Assembly (NCBI GenBank): GCA_013306675.1
Contig: JABLUY010000006.1
Location: 124,001 to 188,000, forward strand
Length of the DNA: 64,000 nt
From: Thraustochytrium sp. TN22
Taxonomy: Eukaryota > Sar > Bigyra > Thraustochytrida > Thraustochytriidae
Reading direction: 5' to 3'
Below the pieces are notes generated by a model that was not told the origin of the DNA, searched no databases, and saw nothing but the letters and a program-made list of their open reading frames with translations. This document shows, piece by piece, positions 31,201 to 38,465 of the stretch; position 1 is the stretch's first letter; each line of letters opens with the position of its first letter. The position numbers and the translations under genes were made by a program.

Positions 31201-32066
31201 CTGGCGCGCAGTTCGACCACCACCTCGCACGACTTGCCGGTCGGCGGGTACATGAGGATGTCCGGGCCACCGGGAAGCTCACCGCAGACACGGAGGGACG
31301 TATCATTCGCCTCGCTGGTGGCGCACGGGGAGTGCTCGTCTTCCTCGCGGGCCTTGGTCTCCTCGTGGTCCACTTCGGCTTCGACGACTTCCTCTGCACC
31401 TTCTCTGCTCATAACGTCAGCCCGGCTGAACGAATCACTGAGCATATCGTCAATAAGCTCGTTCGTCTCAGCGCTGGTCTCGTCGCCATCGTCCTCGCTC
31501 AGGCCAATGGAGGTTCGCGCGGATGTAGGACGCTTTTGCGGCCCAGAAGGGCCCTTACGATAAAGACATGGTCGTTGTGCACCCCTACTGTGATGGTTGG
31601 CGCCGAGCGTGGCCAGGGAAACCCACGTTTTGGCTTCTTCTCCGAGGGTGCCAACGCAGAGATCTTGGAGTTGCGGCAGCTGCTTCAAAAGGGCGTGAGC
31701 CGTAGCGCGTGCCCAGTCCCCTCCTGACATCATTCGAACGCTGATCCTGCTCTTGAGGCGCAGGTTCAACCTGCACTGCTCGTCGAGGTGATACATCTTG
31801 ACGAGACAAGCCTCGTCCGGTTCGCGTTTCGTGACCTTGATCTGCATCGCGACGCTCTTGGAGCGTACCTTCGTCTCGGCGCCCAGCTGCTTGGCGTTCT
31901 CCCCTTGCTCCGACCTCCTCACTTTTGGCAAGGGCGCCGCGCCGCGCTGCCGCTGCTCCTCTTCAGGCTGCCGCGGCCGCTGTTGCTGTGGCTGTTGTTG
32001 CTGCAGCAGCTGCCGGCCTTCCTGCACCGGCAGCGGCTGTAGGTGGCGGCCATCGCGCGCCGCCAT
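25236..32066 (-). CDS. NACHT-ankyrin STAND ATPase with an aminoglycoside-phosphotransferase-like kinase domain
   Basis: 2,276 residues from the Kozak-perfect ACCACCATGG at 32066; an ATG at 32312 adds 82 residues that translate the (GA)n tract and is less likely. The N terminus is Gln-rich. A kinase-like module follows: glycine-rich loop GGFSGAQVF (~476), strand with PTVVKVDD, then after a ~300-residue disordered Ser/charged insert the Brenner motif HGDLNGANIL (~938) and a metal-binding Asp in LIDFAFSG. The NACHT module has Walker A GSPASGKS (~1370), Walker B LLLLDGFDE (~1460) and a sensor VSSRE. About eight ankyrin repeats (~1870-2270) form the C terminus. NACHT-ankyrin proteins act as signal-triggered oligomerising sensors in animals and fungi; the added kinase-like domain keeps its key residues and may be active. 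Ligand and target are unknown. Confidence 0.87.
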   Translation of the reverse strand: MAARDGRHLQPLPVQEGRQLLQQQQPQQQRPRQPEEEQRQRGAAPLPKVRRSEQGENAKQLGAETKVRSKSVAMQIKVTKREPDEACLVKMYHLDEQCRLNLRLKSRISVRMMSGGDWARATAHALLKQLPQLQDLCVGTLGEEAKTWVSLATLGANHHSRGAQRPCLYRKGPSGPQKRPTSARTSIGLSEDDGDETSAETNELIDDMLSDSFSRADVMSREGAEEVVEAEVDHEETKAREEDEHSPCATSEANDTSLRVCGELPGGPDILMYPPTGKSCEVVVELRARAIEALGDGIYLHANVESTHTGRMRDCVWQWLREDKVSSPFRHTPSLQMGFFGPSNGLDLPVTETEEDTLTPSSLQNKAPPAATALQASSTFIFDLDATASGGVISVHTLRAALVHRWGFEEECVDSKILVDLPADQELLGPAWIQRVNERVRPLVLEGADVERLSEDTREVILALFPHACRVKLEALSGGFSGAQVFRCVSTRWDGQDEVPTVVKVDDLEALQDELMRMEKFRPLLGENAPRVLRETAFGDLYAVCIELCGATWCLPGAGAYNTQISTFRKLFMTEIVRLLRVPASDAQSPRASGGSPRPRRGLRGRARDAATVQSLPNPTCQGLVQTHQFPDRDHLDSDSDHAVAAAAAAAAAPTEQKGSTAENEEKEEEESAPVLKELAPIGRKNMVSQGFHSDDCLPRPTLSAQRSVSEHMPVQRQRQPGSTTPSPLVRRFDPMTLMESPANARRLGVHRNNHQQLSQRGQFHRQRSGSLGSLDGALAGAALASVKAEHARVRMLKRTSTSSSVRTSSEFGQSFDESYSDQSMVFGEIETVVGEVFGSILRSGAVERAALEPVSLFSDQGFPLAQTIRRHIFTVDGPQGEPDVAGLLMGPEARHLVETWTGAKRMDVKDYFQRVLEILQRYELDTSRPKACLMGHVHGDLNGANILIDTECIVWLIDFAFSGMHPILTDLVKLENTLLFEYTPLQSEKARRGVSHAAFAKIIEVLVHADLHELPALDTLQLNPSAPDALALDQLWNVLTRLRQHMIAYCAKAPSPEQLHAGRLYYALKTLSFGDVSLVQKRFALASALGHAGRLMHLLAPGALGVPSASSVLTSTQGAARDLQVWEHVHSLLREQVKHLTMVGAKDASFVDPVSRSRLSVLDQCINLVTSEVDANPAGQDNVTGEPPQTPSAGSRDASASTSPLSVSKVTLESSATVADMFGRIEAYREVFLDAVAGLSVPPLISPDDIAALCASDELRMAHACLTLRVSLERGLVETLAPYSALQDPAARYASAESVFRRLVFTLVRLELGCEDAEAKAEAQVELVSPACFRSAALAFYNDLDGHNNAEFFQKFAAMLPATVWPVSARRILLLGSPASGKSVFIRQVLVHCAMAQSNRRHALVPLRIRLIDVGRLVEEQRVDADEDLLMGYLTHLYGEGTAKLAFLRSIIFSGRVLLLLDGFDEAGPARKAIAAFLLRYTTAYPDVRAIVSSRETGYADFQDTFERAGFRAVRILPLSADLAKDIVKHRVAVGKDGAGPETLPWLERQIKRREFQALAQNPLMLSLLVHVLASESERLASSGVFGEGRGSSKRLSVVSSGSDVPLNSVALAADTAAAGMTKAKLFTMAVDLMLHQVDPKYKRQRGSKDKAIVQDLGLLQDPLARSILQHAALLVHSASDIEVDCHHFGAVAIALVAQHPEESTEERKRVAERIVAIHNALQRSIDRDLVPLFQTRSSQAMNSARSREGGVSRKLIFAHLSLQEHLAAECITNQLARHSAHADQRAAFFSVCAAYFGGHALERAWWHDVFLSTCELLARTSTVALEMLLSGLFVTSLETNNVQATLSALKAVWAAVATQGSLVGLRALMDLRKEINESYVDADEDDFDLVKIVDVRYNTCLHLAAEKNRVEFLDELMALLSRDDSEALRGSINIHAWRPMNTALCSNHLECYRKLVSTSADKDIADEDPESVPALARAVKYADDVAEVMDIMRSDPNALQAVGSTGMNAVMWACVVDARWSLQRIINAAGDAEAVKAMLQVTSRNGGTCLTYAVEHNARKCVELLLDHGMDPTWTNENGDSLLLVATSFGFNEIASMLIRAGAEAGEAIVVSALQGRDGFVRSLLEVCNEDAHQLINAVVSIGVNPLAAACVAGHTSTVACLLDLGADPDAPIDVVFGTCALHVAVNKAQVKCIDLLLSAGANINIATPYGSKAGQGKTALSIALGLEKNNKDREELIDSLRACGAKPWEAMDAQERKYNTRRWTEVFGPDNTV

Positions 32067-32427
32067 GGTGGTGGTGCTCGGGTGCGCGAGCGCCAAAGAC
32101 CTTTTGCTTGCTGGTGCGGCGTTCCGGCCCGGGCACCCGAGGCCCGCGCCAGCACGAACAGTCCACTTGAGAGAGAGAGAGAGAGGCGCTTGACTCAGTG
32201 ACAGTGAAGAGATGCATGTGCACCGCGTCACTCGGCCAAGGCTACGGGGGAAAAGAAGCCAGCAGGCTTCCAAAGGCCGCCCTCTCCGAATTCGAGAAGA
32301 ACACCGGAGCACTCAGCTGTCATCACGCGACTACGGCCACATCGCCGCACACACAGCCTCTGAGCCTCGATGGCCTCGCGCGACGCGACAGCGTGCGGAC
32401 AGCCTTGCCTTGCTCTGCTGACCTAGT

Positions 32428-32462
32428 CTGCAGCTAGCTCTCTAGCTAAGAGCTAGCTGCAG
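32428..32462. repeat. Perfect 14-bp inverted repeat, 7-nt loop, built on GCTAGC
   Basis: CTGCAGCTAGCTCT (32428-32441), loop CTAGCTA, then AGAGCTAGCTGCAG (32449-32462). The arms are exact. Similar AGCTAG words recur near other gene starts in the window, so this may be a transcription-factor site or a small stem-loop rather than a terminator. Confidence 0.85.
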
Positions 32463-33228
32463 CAAGTACGGAGGCAATCGTGTCACCATCAGAGGCGCTC
32501 CCACTAACTAAGGAAAACACACTCGAGCAAAGGCGAACCACTGACAGCCAGCCAGCCGCAGCCAGCGGCCCGCCAGCCACCGTGACCTCCACCTGAACGG
32601 CTCGTTCCGCGCCGCGTCGGGTCGGGCCAGCCTGAGGACTTCCTTCATCACTCACACATCCCGCGCCACCGCGCGGGAAATCGAGGCGCGCGCCGTCGCG
32701 TGCGGCCGCTGTTAGCGCAGGCCATCGGCCAAAGCTCGCACCTGCCTGCAATGCTTGGGGCTGGTGGTGGTGGCACCCGGCAGCACCTAGCTGTCCGCGT
32801 GGTAAGCGTGGTACGCAGGGCGCTCCTGGCCCCAGGCGTCTCTCGGCGGCCTGGGACCCACCTCGGCCAAGGCGCAGCGGTCGGTCTCCGCCGTCGCTCG
32901 CTGCAGCGCAGTGCGCTGGCCCGCCGAGCGCTTTGGTGCCCGCCCTCGTGATGAGCTCGCAAAAGCAAGAACGTACAAGGCCTGAGAGACAAAACTGGCG
33001 GACTTGATCTCGCCAGCCTGCGCGTCCGGCGGACTGGGGCGCCGCAGCGCGCATCGCCGTCGCACCGCCTTGGCCGAGGTGCGTGCACGCCGCCGAGCGT
33101 CCGTCGCCGACGTCGACGCCCGCCACTGCAAGCTTGCGTCGCTTGGCCGAGCCACGGAAGCGATCATGATGGGATTTGAATTTCGAAGCGAGGCTTTTTC
33201 GAACGTGATGAGAGCTCGCGGCGGACAT
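32446..33228 (-). CDS. Doubtful small gene, hypothetical protein
   Basis: The frame is 260 codons and its start has an ideal context (GCCGCCATGTCC). The first ~60 residues are basic (KSLASKFKSHHDRFR, then AKRRK), as in a nuclear-localised protein, and the last ~45 look protein-like; the middle does not. A GTACGT word at about 32969-32964, identical to the donor of the proven-looking intron at 47930, sits in the middle, so the true product could be spliced. No family was recognised. It may equally be a chance frame in GC-rich promoter DNA. Confidence 0.25.
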   Translation of the reverse strand: MSAASSHHVRKSLASKFKSHHDRFRGSAKRRKLAVAGVDVGDGRSAACTHLGQGGATAMRAAAPQSAGRAGWRDQVRQFCLSGLVRSCFCELITRAGTKALGGPAHCAAASDGGDRPLRLGRGGSQAAERRLGPGAPCVPRLPRGQLGAAGCHHHQPQALQAGASFGRWPALTAAARDGARLDFPRGGAGCVSDEGSPQAGPTRRGAERAVQVEVTVAGGPLAAAGWLSVVRLCSSVFSLVSGSASDGDTIASVLAAASS

Positions 33229-33352
33229 GGCGGCCCAAAAGAGGAGGCAGAACCCGATCTTGACGGCTCAGAGCAGAGCAGTGGCGCGGGCCAGCCAGCC
33301 AGCGAGCGAGCGACGCGCGGCGGCGGGCGGCGGCAGCGGCGGTGACCGGGTG

Positions 33353-33376
33353 GCAGCAGCAGCAGCAGCGGCAGCA

Positions 33377-33425
<49 letters not shown>

Positions 33426-33439
33426 GCAGCAGCAGCAGA
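33353..33439 (+). repeat. CAG/AGC trinucleotide tract directly before the thiolase start
   Basis: About 87 bases of (AGC)n/(CAG)n with a few CGG and AGG interruptions, ending two bases before ATG at 33442. An in-frame TGA at 33343 and the lack of an ATG in between place it in the 5' leader rather than in the protein. In mRNA it would form a CAG hairpin next to the start codon. Confidence 0.85.
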
Positions 33440-33441
33440 AG

Positions 33442-34683
33442 ATGTCGTCGTCCTTGGCGCGGCTGGTGGCGGCGGAGCGCGTCCCGAAGGTGGGCTTCGG
33501 CGTCGGGCGCAGCGTGGTGATCGTGAGCGGCAAGCGCACGCCGATTGGGTGCTTCCATGGCGCGCTGGCCGCAGCCAAGGCGCCGGAGCTGGGCGTGACG
33601 GCGACGCGCGGCGCGCTGGAGGCCGGCGGCGTGTCTGCCGGCGACGTGGAGGAGGTGTACTTTGGCAACGTGCTGCAGGCCGGCGTGGGCCAGGCGCCGG
33701 CGCGGCAGGTGGCGCTGGGCGCCGGCATGGAGCGCAACACGCCGTGCACGACGGTGAACAAGGTGTGCGCGTCCGGAATGAAGGCGGCCATGATGGCGGC
33801 GCAGGCCATCGCGCTGGGCGACCGTGAGATCATGGTGGCGGGCGGCATGGAGTCCATGAGCAACACGCCGCACTATCTGTACATGCGCAAGGCCACGCCC
33901 TTTGGCCCGGGCAAGGCGCTGGACTCGATCCAGCATGACGGCCTGTGGGACGTCTACGACCAGGAGCTCATGGGCGCCTGCACGGAGCGGCTCGTGGCGG
34001 AGATGGGCATCACGCGCGCGGACCAGGACGCGTACGCGATCTCCTCGTACGAGCGCGCGCGCCGCGCGCAGGCGGACGGGATCCTGGCGACCGAGATCTC
34101 TCAGGTCGACCTCAAGGACCGCAAGGGCAAGGTGACGACGGTGACGGAGGACGAGGAGTGCCAACGCTTCTCGCCGGAGAAGTTCTCCAAGCTCGGCACG
34201 GCTTTCAAGAAGGACGGCACCATCACGGCGGGCAATGCCTCCAAGATCAACGACGGTGCCGCCGCGCTCGTGCTCATGAGTGAAGACGAGGCGAAGGCGC
34301 GCGGCCTCAAGCCGCTGGCGCGCATCCGCGGCTACGAGGACGCCGCCGTGGAGCCCTACCAGTTCGGCATCGCGCCGGCCAAGGCCGTCAACAAGCTGCT
34401 GGCGCGCCTCGACATGGGTCTTGGCGACATCGAGTACCACGAGATCAACGAGGCCTTTTCGGCTGTCGCGCTGGCCAACATGGAGCTGCTCAACATTGAC
34501 CGCGACCGCATTAACGCTCTGGGTGGCGGCGTGGCCCTGGGCCACCCCATCGGCGCCTCGGGCTGCCGTATCCTTCTCTCGCTCCTTACTGTGCTCCGCG
34601 AGCGGGACGCCACCATGGGCATGGCCTCCATCTGTAATGGCGGCGGCGGCGCTTCTGCGGTCCTCCTCGAGCGCCTAAACTAA
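33442..34683 (+). CDS. Acetyl-CoA C-acetyltransferase (thiolase II)
   Basis: 413 residues, the normal length. It condenses two acetyl-CoA to acetoacetyl-CoA, or the reverse, in the mevalonate/ketone or beta-oxidation route. All active-site signatures are present: the nucleophile Cys109 in NKVCASGMKA, NEAFSAVA, His368 in ALGHPIGASG, and Cys398 in CNGGGGAS. The sequence is closest in wording to mitochondrial ACAT1-type enzymes. The first ~20 residues (basic and hydroxylated, no acids before Glu12) could be a weak mitochondrial targeting peptide; the end ERLN is not a peroxisomal PTS1. The start is fixed by the in-frame stop 99 bases upstream and the absence of another ATG. The gene reads divergently from the NACHT gene. 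Confidence 0.96.
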   Translation: MSSSLARLVAAERVPKVGFGVGRSVVIVSGKRTPIGCFHGALAAAKAPELGVTATRGALEAGGVSAGDVEEVYFGNVLQAGVGQAPARQVALGAGMERNTPCTTVNKVCASGMKAAMMAAQAIALGDREIMVAGGMESMSNTPHYLYMRKATPFGPGKALDSIQHDGLWDVYDQELMGACTERLVAEMGITRADQDAYAISSYERARRAQADGILATEISQVDLKDRKGKVTTVTEDEECQRFSPEKFSKLGTAFKKDGTITAGNASKINDGAAALVLMSEDEAKARGLKPLARIRGYEDAAVEPYQFGIAPAKAVNKLLARLDMGLGDIEYHEINEAFSAVALANMELLNIDRDRINALGGGVALGHPIGASGCRILLSLLTVLRERDATMGMASICNGGGGASAVLLERLN

Positions 34684-34871
34684 TTCCTTACTAAAAAAAC
34701 AAAAAGAGGGCCGCTTCGACGGCGAGAGTCTTGTGCTTTCACGTTGTGTTTGGGTTCAATCTCTTGAAGCACCGTCGAAGCTGTCCGAGTCGAAAGCTAC
34801 CTGCACCTCCATCAGCTGCGGCAGCGGCGACAAGCCGCTGCAAGCAACAAGCCGCCGCAGATCGCACTACA

Positions 34872-36455
34872 TCACATGGTGCTCTTGCGTGGCGTGACGC
34901 GAGATGTGGTGCTGGTCTGCGCAACATGCCTTGGAAGCGCGATGCGCGTTACATTGAGAGCAACCCCGATCCGCATGGTAATCGAAAAGCTGGTCACCGC
35001 CGTGAACCATTTCGCGTCGCTCTCGCGCGGGTTCCATGCGAGACACACTGCGCCGATGAAACTTCCAAAGAGGAATATGCTGCAGTAGTGCATGCGACGG
35101 CGGAGCATGTTCAGATATCGCAGGTTGTCCTTGTTGTTGAGGCTCGGATTATTCGCGCTCACAAGCTGACCGATGTCCCTCGCAAACGCCCTGGCTTGCA
35201 ATACGAAGAAGATGCAGGCACCAAAGGCCAGTATGCTGATGATCACCGAAAGTGGCATGCGGATGTCCTCCACAGACCGGTGCAGCACCTTTGCATAAAA
35301 GAAGCTGGCAAGGTCCACAAGTACGCAGCCTGCCGCTAGAGCAAAGAGACCCATGCGAACCTTCGGCTGAAAAACTCGGACCAACCCTCGGCGTATCTCC
35401 GGCGGCTCCGTGGCGTCCTTTAGCGCGCCCGAGCCTGCCCCAATGGCTCCACGCGTCGATCGCTTGGATCTCCTCATTGCTGCCAGCATGGATCGTAGAC
35501 GCATCCAGTGCACGGAAGAAAGGATCGTAGTTGCCAGCGTCGTGCTCATGGTGAGCGTCACAAAGGCGCTCTGTGTTGTCTCCGTGAGGAAGCCAGTCGA
35601 GCCCCAGCCGTCCGCCACGCTCACGAAAAACATAGCCGCGGCTGTGATGCAGTTCAGTAAAAGGGTGAAGAGCGGGAGCCTGTACATGTTCTGTAGCTCG
35701 GCGATGCTGAAGAGACGAAAGTACTTCACAATTCCAATCATGCAGCGGCCCCAGGTTGCAAAGAAGCCGAGGCCGGTGAGATACCGAAGATACACCTGGT
35801 ACACGACGGAGTGAAAGACAGTCTGCTCGAAGGCGGTCTCCTCAACCGCAATTCGCAGCGCGAGGTCCTGGCGCAGGGTCGGGAGCGCTGCGCCCTCGGC
35901 CCTGGTCGTCCAGCTTGGCGGTACCACACAGGCGAGCATTGCAGTTTGAATTTCAGCACGGTCGCCGCTGTACCTGCTCTTGCCATCTTTGAAAAAGTCG
36001 TAGAGCGGATGAGAGGACCGCAAGGAGTAGCTCATGTACTGGCTGCCGGAGTAGAGTTCCCGAATTTCAAGCTGTGATGGTGTGTCGGAAGCCGCGACGT
36101 GCACCTCAGCCAGGATCGCGGTCACGTTTGAATCGAAGACGTCGTCAAGATCAACCCCGGCGTTGCGAATCTCGTCCAAGAGCACGAGACGTCCTCGAAG
36201 GTCTGACGCGAAGTCGGCAGCCACTGCGCCGAGGAGCAGCGTCGCATTGAGCACCTCTACGCTGCTCACACCGACGAAGTAGCTCCTGATGTAGCAGCTT
36301 GCACCGAGGTTTTGGTCTGCCAGCTCGATGGGTGCGAGTGCTCTCGTGAGACTCTGCACGGGCACGACCTCTTGCGACAGGAGCGTGCCGACGACCAGCG
36401 CTGCATAACCAACCCAGAGCGCGGCAAGTGCTGCCACCTGCGCCCGCGTGGTCAT
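34872..36455 (-). CDS. Unknown membrane protein: signal anchor, ~190-residue ectodomain, seven hydrophobic segments
   Basis: 527 residues from ATG at 36455. A hydrophobic segment at 7-27 (signal peptide or anchor) precedes a soluble region with N-glycosylation sequons (NAT at 70, NVT at 110). Then come seven hydrophobic segments at about 222-243, 259-281, 295-315, 367-389, 401-422, 457-474 and 482-502, with a basic loop (~317-366) between the third and fourth. The layout resembles a receptor with an ectodomain and 7-TM core, but I see no rhodopsin-like DRY or NPxxY motif and recognise no family. An unrelated multi-pass protein is equally possible. The basic Ser/Thr tail could be a regulatory site. 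It is convergent with the thiolase gene, with 188 bp between them. Confidence 0.75.
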   Translation of the reverse strand: MTTRAQVAALAALWVGYAALVVGTLLSQEVVPVQSLTRALAPIELADQNLGASCYIRSYFVGVSSVEVLNATLLLGAVAADFASDLRGRLVLLDEIRNAGVDLDDVFDSNVTAILAEVHVAASDTPSQLEIRELYSGSQYMSYSLRSSHPLYDFFKDGKSRYSGDRAEIQTAMLACVVPPSWTTRAEGAALPTLRQDLALRIAVEETAFEQTVFHSVVYQVYLRYLTGLGFFATWGRCMIGIVKYFRLFSIAELQNMYRLPLFTLLLNCITAAAMFFVSVADGWGSTGFLTETTQSAFVTLTMSTTLATTILSSVHWMRLRSMLAAMRRSKRSTRGAIGAGSGALKDATEPPEIRRGLVRVFQPKVRMGLFALAAGCVLVDLASFFYAKVLHRSVEDIRMPLSVIISILAFGACIFFVLQARAFARDIGQLVSANNPSLNNKDNLRYLNMLRRRMHYCSIFLFGSFIGAVCLAWNPRESDAKWFTAVTSFSITMRIGVALNVTRIALPRHVAQTSTTSRVTPRKSTM

Positions 36456-37210
36456 TGCGCAGCGGCGCCAAGCTCAGCCGACTGGCTGGCGCCTCTCCTT
36501 GATCGCCTACTACTCGCTGCGAAAATCCGCGCCAAGCTTTCAGTGATCAAGTGCGTGCCGGTTCATCGTGTGACGGTCTCCGACGGAGGAGGACGACCAT
36601 GCAACGGACTTGTGTGGCAGTTGCCCATCATAAAGCCAGCTTGACCTGGCACCGGCAATGAAGCGCAGAAACGCCCACACAAAGAAAGCACTCACTGTCA
36701 GAGACCGTCAGCTTGGGGGCGGTCTGAGCGCAACAGTATCTCGTGTTCGTATCGGCCAGTGATCTCTCACTGTCAGATGCGAGCCACCTGCCGCTTGCCC
36801 GACCGGCGGCGGTGGCGGGCTCACTCTGCCAGTGGGTCTCCAGGCCTTGTTGGCGAAGCCTGGCGCGGGTCCGGGCCCGGGAAAACCGGCGCAACGGATA
36901 TGTGACCCTCGTCCAACTGCTCAGATTGCAAGAGGCTCGTGCGCAGAGGCTTTGCTGGCAAGAAGCTATGGCTACAAAAGACATTGGCTACTTGGCTAGC
37001 TGACAGGCGCCTGCGTCCAGCGAGGCAGCCTCAGCAGCCTGCCACTGGCGGTGGAGGATGATGAAAAAGTTTTGATACAGTGGAGTTAGTTCATGGTGGA
37101 GACTGGGCGGCTGATTGGGCAGGAAGTCAAGGCCGATTCGTTTGCGTACGAATGACGGTGGTAGGGTTCCACCCAGCATCTGGGACTTCTTCTTTACTTG
37201 GTCTATAAAA
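36456..37210. other. Intergenic, membrane-protein upstream region
   Basis: 755 bp between two minus-strand genes. One AGCTAG-type word (GGCTAGCTGACAG) lies at about 36995. On the minus strand 37225-37205 reads TTACTAATTTTATAG, an intron-end look-alike directly at the phosphatase stop, and the frame beyond it stays open to 36988; I do not think it is an exon because the phosphatase ends normally. The base composition is less GC-rich than the genes. Confidence 0.5.
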
Positions 37211-38131
37211 TTAGTAATGCACAGAAAGGAGGGCCGGCACGCTCTGTGCCTGACTCAGGACAGCGAGTCCGGGCAAAAGGTGAAGGAGCGAGCGGTCAAG
37301 CGGATTGCACTGCCAGCTGCGAATGCCTATACAGTTGTTCGGGTTGAGAAGCGCGCCAGACTCACTGTCGTCAATGATAACAATGCGGCGCAGGTCAGCG
37401 CTGATGGTGCGTAGATCCTTGAGGAAAAAGGCACCCACAGGTTGGCAGCTGCTTCGGTAGTGGCGCGCGACGAAGAGTCCTCGACCGTCGTCAAGAAGGT
37501 CGATGATGGGGTCCGCGTAGCTGCGATCCCCGGCCGTGAAGATCACCAGGTCGAACCAGCGCGCCACTGCGGACAAGAAGTCGCGCACGTGCGGGCGTAG
37601 CGCCACATTGATACGCACAAATTGGTTGGACAGAATGACGGTGAGCGGCACGCACTCCACGCCGCCCAGGCGCATGAGCAGTGTCGGGCTGCCGATGAAG
37701 GAGTGTACGAGCGTCTCGTCAAGGTCCAGCACGAGCTTGATGCGCTGCCCGCGCTTGGGCACGGCGCCGCTGAGCTGCTCCCAGAGCTCGGGCCGCGCCG
37801 GCTGGCCCAGCGCCGCGCAGGCCGCCGCAGCGCGCGCCGCCAGGTCCTCTTGCGTGCGCAGCACCGCGTCCGCCAGCGCCGCCCACGCCGACGGCGCCGG
37901 CCGCGCCTTGCCCTCGGCCAGGTGCAGCTCCCTGCGCGCCTCCCACGCTCTGCGCACCTGCGTCAGCGCGCGCAGCGCCCCCTCGCGCTGCGCCGCCGCC
38001 GCCGCCGCCGCCGCCGACGCCGACGACGACGACGACGCCCTCGCGCAGCTCGCGCAGCTCGCGCAGCTCGTTCGCCGCCGCCGCCAGGCCACGGCCGCCG
38101 CCACCGCCGCCGCGGCCACCGCCGCGGCCAC
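37211..38131 (-). CDS. SCP/NLI-interacting-factor-type (FCP1-like HAD) protein phosphatase, 5' end unresolved
   Basis: The catalytic core is clear: LVLDLDETLVHS with the DxDxT nucleophile and acid Asp pair, the RPHVRDFL and FDLVIFTAGD signature, and the closing VIIDDSESG then NCIGIRSW. This family (CTDSP, TIM50 and relatives) removes phosphate from Ser of the RNA polymerase II CTD or other proteins. The C-terminal end is of usual length. The N terminus (Ala-rich, then ~100 helical residues) is odd: the frame stays open upstream to an in-frame stop at 38420 but contains no ATG before the active site, and 38131 is GTG. So either the first exon is elsewhere, or there is a non-AUG start, or a frameshift in the (GCC)n tract at ~37995-38040. 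The coordinates give the open part only. Confidence 0.8.
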   Translation of the reverse strand: MAAAVAAAAVAAAVAWRRRRTSCASCASCARASSSSSASAAAAAAAAQREGALRALTQVRRAWEARRELHLAEGKARPAPSAWAALADAVLRTQEDLAARAAAACAALGQPARPELWEQLSGAVPKRGQRIKLVLDLDETLVHSFIGSPTLLMRLGGVECVPLTVILSNQFVRINVALRPHVRDFLSAVARWFDLVIFTAGDRSYADPIIDLLDDGRGLFVARHYRSSCQPVGAFFLKDLRTISADLRRIVIIDDSESGALLNPNNCIGIRSWQCNPLDRSLLHLLPGLAVLSQAQSVPALLSVHY

Positions 38132-38395
38132 CGCCGCGCGGCCGGCGCCGCCGCCGCCACCGCCGCCGGCGCCAGCATCCCGCCGCGCCGCGCTCGCCTC
38201 GCCGCGCTCGCCCCGCCTCGCCTCGCCTCGCCTCGCTGACTCGGGTCTGCTCCGCTCTGCCGCGGCCGGCCGGGCCGCCGGGCGCGTGCACGCCGTCCGA
38301 GCCCGCCGTGCTCTCCACGCCCGGCCCGGGCCTGGGCCGCGGGCTCGCCTCGGCGCTCTCCGAGCTCGCGCGGATCCACGGAGCCGCGGAGCTGG

Positions 38396-38465
38396 CTGCG
38401 CGGACCTAGCTGCGCGGACCTAGCCGCGCGGACCTAGCCGCGCGGAGCTAGCCGCGCGGAGGACG
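38396..38465. repeat. Four to five tandem 14-bp units
   Basis: Unit CTGCGCGGACCTAG at 38396 and 38410, CCGCGCGGACCTAG at 38424, CCGCGCGGAGCTAG at 38438, then a broken fifth. Each contains a CCGCGCGG palindrome and a CTAG, and supplies stop codons in all plus-strand frames. It lies ~260-330 bp upstream of the first phosphatase codon seen. Confidence 0.85.

Larger units (their letters stand above)
32067..33441. other. Intergenic between NACHT and thiolase genes
   Basis: Holds the NACHT upstream region and the thiolase leader. A (GA)n tract at 32169-32185 lies ~100 bp upstream of the NACHT start, a 14-bp-arm palindrome at 32428-32462, a doubtful 260-codon frame at 32446-33228 and the CAG tract before the thiolase start. 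No other gene is supported. Confidence 0.6.

Noticed and set aside
32066-32312. Upstream ATG that would extend the NACHT protein by 82 residues
   Set aside because: The extra residues include SLSLSQAPLSLSL, coded by the (GA)n tract, and the downstream ATG has an ideal Kozak context.
36988-37225. Intron-end look-alike (TTACTAATTTTATAG) at the phosphatase stop, with an open frame beyond
   Set aside because: The unspliced phosphatase already has a C terminus of the usual family length, and no good donor lies before it.
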